NCBI GenBank assembly: GCA_019633425.1
Contig: WSUB01000019.1
Coordinates: 296,434-360,433, forward strand
From: Tulasnella sp. 424
Taxonomy: Eukaryota; Basidiomycota; Agaricomycetes; Cantharellales; Tulasnellaceae
Direction: 5' to 3'
DNA: 64,000 nt
The position numbers and the translations under genes were made by a program. Below the pieces are notes generated by a model that was given only the letters and a program-made list of their open reading frames with translations, did no database searches and had not been told where the DNA came from. Positions within the stretch are counted from its first letter, which is position 1. Each line of letters begins with the position of its first letter. Positions 59,473-64,000 of this stretch are shown here, piece by piece.

Positions 59473-60961
59473 ATGCCTCCTCACGTCGCATTCATCGTCG
59501 TTGGAGTCGTTGTTGGCGTTGGAGTTGCATACGCTGTCGGCCAGGTTAGCAGAATTTTGGGCGGTCTTGAACTTCTCATCTCGAGCTGAAGTGAACTAAT
59601 GTCTGTCCTCACCGTTGGAATCCGTTTAGCACGTCTTGCCCCACGTTCAACCCCACGTCGAGGAATTCATTCGTGCTTTCAAGGAGAATCGTCGGCGCCG
59701 TTCCGAACATCCTTACACCTCCATGTCCGCAGAGGACTTTGATCGACCTCGCAATAGCACCTCCTCGGACGATCAGGAACCTAAAGAGATGGAAGACAAG
59801 TCCTCCAGCGCGGGGGAGCGAATGAGGACTCCACCACCACGTTCAGGCTGGGGGCAGGAGCTCCGCCAGCGCCCCCAAGCAGCCAATGCCCAAGCAGCCA
59901 ATATTGCAAATGAAAAATTACTCGACACTGACCTCGAAATGGTCCAGTTTGACAGGGTGCGTCGTTAACCCCTTCCAGAGCGCTCGCCCCTATCTACTTT
60001 GGAATCTGGACTGACGTTGACCTACGCCATTTTGTGCACTCACCCCGCCTCGTGCATCGCCATTGGCTTCTGCCTTGTTCAATCCTAATCCGCACCCATT
60101 CCAAATCGGTTCAATTATTTCCCACTCTCTTCGCATATTTCCTTCCTCACTCGCGTTCCTCCCACCTCCGTATCTTTCCACCCACAGGCCAAGTCTGGCT
60201 TGTTTTCTCTCATGACACCCACGTCTACCAGACCACCATCCCGAGGACCATCACCAGCGACTCGTGAAGATGACAACCCGTTCGAGGAACCTTCAGTCCC
60301 TGTTGCGGTGGCCATTCCTCTGCCTCAGTCGCCCGCTGCCTCCCTTGTCGTCGATCCCATTGGGAGGACTAGCCCAGCTTTATCTCGTTCACAACCTCCC
60401 TCGACCACGCTGTTTGATGCCTCAGGGAATGAAGACAGCGACGAGCACCCTTTGCAGACACCTATTGCGACTAGTGCTCCGCGTCTCCCTTCTGAACCCC
60501 GTCGCATGAGCCAATCGTCGCCTAAGCCTCGGCCTGCTCATCGGTCAGCAGGTTCCATCTCAAGCGTCCTCAGCCCTCCTAGTTTGCCCGCCGGTGGCAC
60601 TGGAACCGTCCGTGGTCCTCCCGCCGCCCTTGTCCGCGCATCCTCGCCCTCAAACGCTAGCGATCATATGTCCGGATCATTTGTTTCGACAACTCCAAGC
60701 AGAAATTGGACCGACGGAGGAACTGCAGACATATTCTCAGGTAAGGTTAACCACTTGTGATTCATACAGGCAGTGCCTCTAACTTCCAATGGGACCCCTC
60801 TTCTTTATGATTCAATAAACCTTGCAGGATCGGAAAGGGAGTCGGGATACCACGATTCGGACGAAGATGGCGTTAGAAGTGCTAGCGATTCCGATGAGTG
60901 GGAGGAAATCGACTCTTCGCGAGTGACCAGTCCTCCAGCGCGAGGCGGAAATCGACCCTGA
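59473..60961 (+). CDS. Single-pass membrane protein with long disordered tail, 361 aa
   Basis: Exons are 59473-59544, 59630-59956, 60188-60740 and 60828-60961, 1086 bases in frame. The first exon is a hydrophobic segment (HVAFIVVGVVVGVGVAYAVG) that probably anchors the protein in a membrane, with the tail in the cytosol. The tail has a basic patch (FKENRRRRSEH), an amphipathic Ala/Gln/Asn-rich helix (ANAQAANIANEKLLDTDLEM), long Ser/Pro-rich stretches with SPxxR-like phosphosites, and an acidic C-terminus (SDEDGVRSASDSDEWEEID). I do not recognise the family. The last intron contains short frames that are only noise. Confidence 0.72.
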
Positions 60962-61307
60962 GGATGAAATTGGACGTTTGGATCCATTTCTCCTGTGTAA
61001 CATCTGTTTCATTCCTTGTTTTTTTTTGGATCTGTATAACTCTGTCCTTGTCTCCAGTCTACTATCTCCTTACGATCTGAAAATGACATTAATCTGGATG
61101 TGGTACCCAGTCGCACGTTCGCCTACTGAAGGATGACATCGAGTTTAAAAAAAGGCAGATGCAATACTATATTGGGGAATTGTCCATTACGACAGCGATG
61201 CGAGGCTAAAGAAAGGAATGTCTGAGAAAGTCCATATGGTGGAGGATGTAACGATTGCGAAGGGAAAATGGATAGTATCTATGGATGTGGAAAAGTGAGA
61301 ACATGCG
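60962..61307. other. Convergent 3' region
   Basis: This lies between the membrane-protein gene and the chitin synthase, which converge. It has a T run near 61021 and an A run near 61147. No gene is seen. Confidence 0.5.
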
Positions 61308-64000
61308 TTACGAAGATGACAGGATATCATCGATAGATTTGTTGAGGAAGTCTTTCCGGCCTGACAGGTCTGCTCGAGGGAATCTTGCTTCGACGGCTGC
61401 CCGAGCAGTTCTACAAATAGATTACAAATCAGCAGAGTTACTTGGATAGATTCAAGCAGAATACCTACTTTTTAGTGACCGTCATGAGGTCTTGAGTGCT
61501 TAAGTAGTGACGAAGGACGGCAAGCAACTCTTCATCGCTGGGGTTGTCATTGGGGCTGGGCCCAGTACCACCGAACGGATCCACGGAGAACGTAGATAAA
61601 GGCCGAGCCATGCCACCCATACCTGCGACCGAAGGCGCAGCACCTCCAGCAACACTTCCGGGTCCACCGAACATATTGAGATTTGTCATGACGCTGTTCC
61701 TGGGTACTGCCACACCCCCGCCGTACATGCTGCCCGCCATAGGTCCCATTCCCGTCATGCCCGTCATCTGTGGCTGCAACATTCCTCCGTAGTCTGAACC
61801 AGCATGCGATCCGCCGCCCATATAAGGCAGGAAACCCATCGATCCCATCTGATGCATGGTGCCGAACGGATTCATGCCCATTGCGCCCATGGTTCCAACC
61901 GGACCCAGTTGGGGAGGGCCCATACCAAACTGCGACATCGTGCTTTGCGCTGGGTCGCCACGGATGCTTCCGGCTCTTGGGCTTGCGCCGCCACTCTTGC
62001 CTAGGGCATTAGTATCCCGATAGAAGTCGCCAGACTGGGATGCTGGATGGAATGAGACAGGGGATGCGTTTCCAGATCGAGACGGTCGACGCGAGCGAGA
62101 CTTGTGGGATGCGTCGTAAGTATGTTCGCCAGAGTGGCGGCTTCCGGTCTCCCATGCTTCGGCCTCGTATTCTGTCCAACGGATCAGCTGAAGCCGAGAA
62201 CATTCTTAAACTGAACTTACCGCTGAACTTCTTGAGAGGAATCATCGATTCGTCGAACTTCTCATCATCATCCGTGATGACCTTCTTGTTGGCACCTTCG
62301 CCAACAACTAGGCGTGTATTACCCCAGCTGAAGTCATCCATTCTCCAGAACGAGTAGACGGGAAGGAAGAATGACCAAATTGGATACCTGTAATCTCGCT
62401 GTCAGTACGGGAAATGCAACACTAGAAGGGGAAACCCACGCGAGAATGTAGATCACCATCCAACCGATGAGCATGAATTCTCGTTTGAGCAAGAAAATGA
62501 TAGCCTGCAACGCGTAGACACCTGCAATCATGCCGATGGCTATCCATGGGATTGGAGCGTTGGTTGTGGCAACATGGATGATAAGCCAAAGGATATAGAC
62601 GACAGTAGCCGGGAGGACCTGTTCGTGTTTCGGGGTGAGCGAATCTTCAATGCTTCGGAGAGAGGACCACACTTACAATTGTTCCGACCAAGTCAATGAA
62701 GACGACGAAGCGCATGGAGAAGCAGCAAAATCCACAGAGGTCAGAGAGGAAGACGAGCTCGCAGAGGTTGTGAACGGTGGAGTTGATCCATCTTCGTCGC
62801 TGGGACAGCAAGATTTCGAACTTGTCTGGTGCGATGGTATGCGCTACTGCATCGGGTGTGAACTTCATCTTGAACGTCGGGAAATGCTTCATCATAATGG
62901 TCGTCAAATAACGATCTTCACCAAGGTGCAACAAATTCTTCTTGTGAAGGGTATCGACGATTCCTTCCGAATAGTCATCGATCACCCGGCTGGATATGAT
63001 GAGAGGCCTGCCTTTGTCTGCTGTACGAATCCGGTACATTGAAAAACAACCGGGCAAGCAAGTGACGGAGCCGAACAGAGATTCGAAAGCCTTGGCAAGG
63101 TGATGCGACACGTAGTATTCATAGACCTTCGGAGCCGCGTGAGTATTGCAATCGAAAATATGTCCGATCGCACACCTACTTGCACCATAGTCCACCAGGA
63201 CCCTTCTTCGTTGTCAATCTTCGTTTCACCGCATATAGCAATGATTTTTGAGTCATCGGCAGTGCAGGCAACCAAGCGATTGAGCGAGTCGGGGGTGACG
63301 CTCTATATATGAAAGTAAATGAGACCAGGTCTGCGAAGGGCTCTGCTTACTCACAGTATCTGCATCAACCATGAAGATGTATTCGTAAAATGCAGGATCA
63401 ATCCCAATGACGTTTCGCATCTGATGATAAATCTCCAACTCCATAGGCGACATCGGGGCATCGAAGTGCACTCGGTTGAGGTAGTGAAGGAGCAGAATTT
63501 GCGAGTCTCGCTTGCCTCGGTTACCGGGCTTGGATCGCTCACTAGGCTTCCCGACTTTGACAACGACGACATAGCTGATGTTTCGGTCGTAAGCAAGGAG
63601 CCTCGGCTAATAGATAGAGCCCACTTACGGTACAACGTGACCTTCAAATTCGTACAGACCAGAGTAGATTTTGCCGTAATTGATTTGCTTCGAACCCTCG
63701 GCAACCGACTTGAACATGAGCGGTTCCGGGTCGAGTTTGGGGTCGACACCGAGAATATCGAGGACAATTCGAGGTGTTGGCCTATCGTTTCCACTGCCAA
63801 TAATATTCCCGTCGCATATCATGAAGATGAGTTTGCGTTTGTCGTCGTACTTCAGGGCAGCGAGCGAGTCGATTGTACGCCGAAGTGACTCTTCTCCTTC
63901 GGTATAGCAGGGAACTTGACAGATGATGAATTTATCAAGCATTTCGGGGTGACGTTTTCCGGTGAGCTGCAACGCGGCGAGGACTAAAGACGGGTCAGTA
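61308..64000 (-). CDS. Chitin synthase with C-terminal DEK_C domain (5' part off window)
   Basis: This membrane enzyme polymerises GlcNAc from UDP-GlcNAc into chitin at the hyphal tip. Visible catalytic motifs in order: [69 protein letters not shown] and [14 protein letters not shown] (the QRRRW signature). Several membrane spans follow ([46 protein letters not shown]). A long Gly/Met/Ser-rich tail leads to a DEK_C-type helical domain ([32 protein letters not shown]) and a stop at 61308. A DEK_C tail is characteristic of class V/VII enzymes, which often carry an N-terminal myosin-like domain. That part would lie beyond the right edge. Confidence 0.9.

Overview
The window is nuclear DNA from a filamentous basidiomycete, most likely an Agaricomycete. 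The evidence is many short introns (about 45-75 bp) with CTAAC/CTGAC-like branch sites, a chitin synthase with a DEK_C tail, Tnp2-type transposon debris, and F-box and TKL-like kinase families of the kind expanded in mushrooms and their relatives. I cannot name the species. All multi-exon models were spliced by eye. Most junctions are supported by frame and by family motifs, but some 5' ends remain tentative.

Layout. 1-9 kb: the 3' half of an RFX-family regulator (+), a Tnp2 transposase relic (-), a vacuolar endopolyphosphatase PPN1 (-), a small broken coiled-coil gene (-) and a conserved hypothetical gene (+). 9-20 kb: a protein kinase with two ENTH-like domains in front (-), the clathrin-uncoating auxilin SWA2 (-), and a second kinase with the same catalytic domain behind a repeat-rich, propeller-like N-terminus (+). 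20-26.4 kb: three tandem F-box genes (-) that are mosaics of one another, the third without a start codon. 26.8-34 kb: ribosomal protein uL1/RPL10A, a TPR relic, the PP4 catalytic subunit and a two-finger C2H2 factor resembling Nrg1 (all -).

34-45.2 kb is an 11-kb stretch in which I find no credible gene, in an otherwise compact window. 45-54 kb: DENR/TMA22, a fragment of another gene, the ABCF ATPase ARB1 and beta'-COP SEC27 (all -). 55-64 kb: a small secreted protein (+), three tandem genes carrying a starch-binding CBM20 domain with no catalytic domain (-, one without a usable start), a single-pass membrane protein (+) and the 3' part of a chitin synthase (-, cut by the window edge).

Functional themes. 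Vesicle-coat biology recurs (ENTH-kinase next to auxilin, then SEC27), as do translation factors (RPL10A, TMA22, ARB1). The most unusual content is the ENTH-ENTH-kinase fusion and its sister kinase with an exchanged N-terminal module, the standalone CBM20 array, the mosaic F-box array, and the gene-free block.
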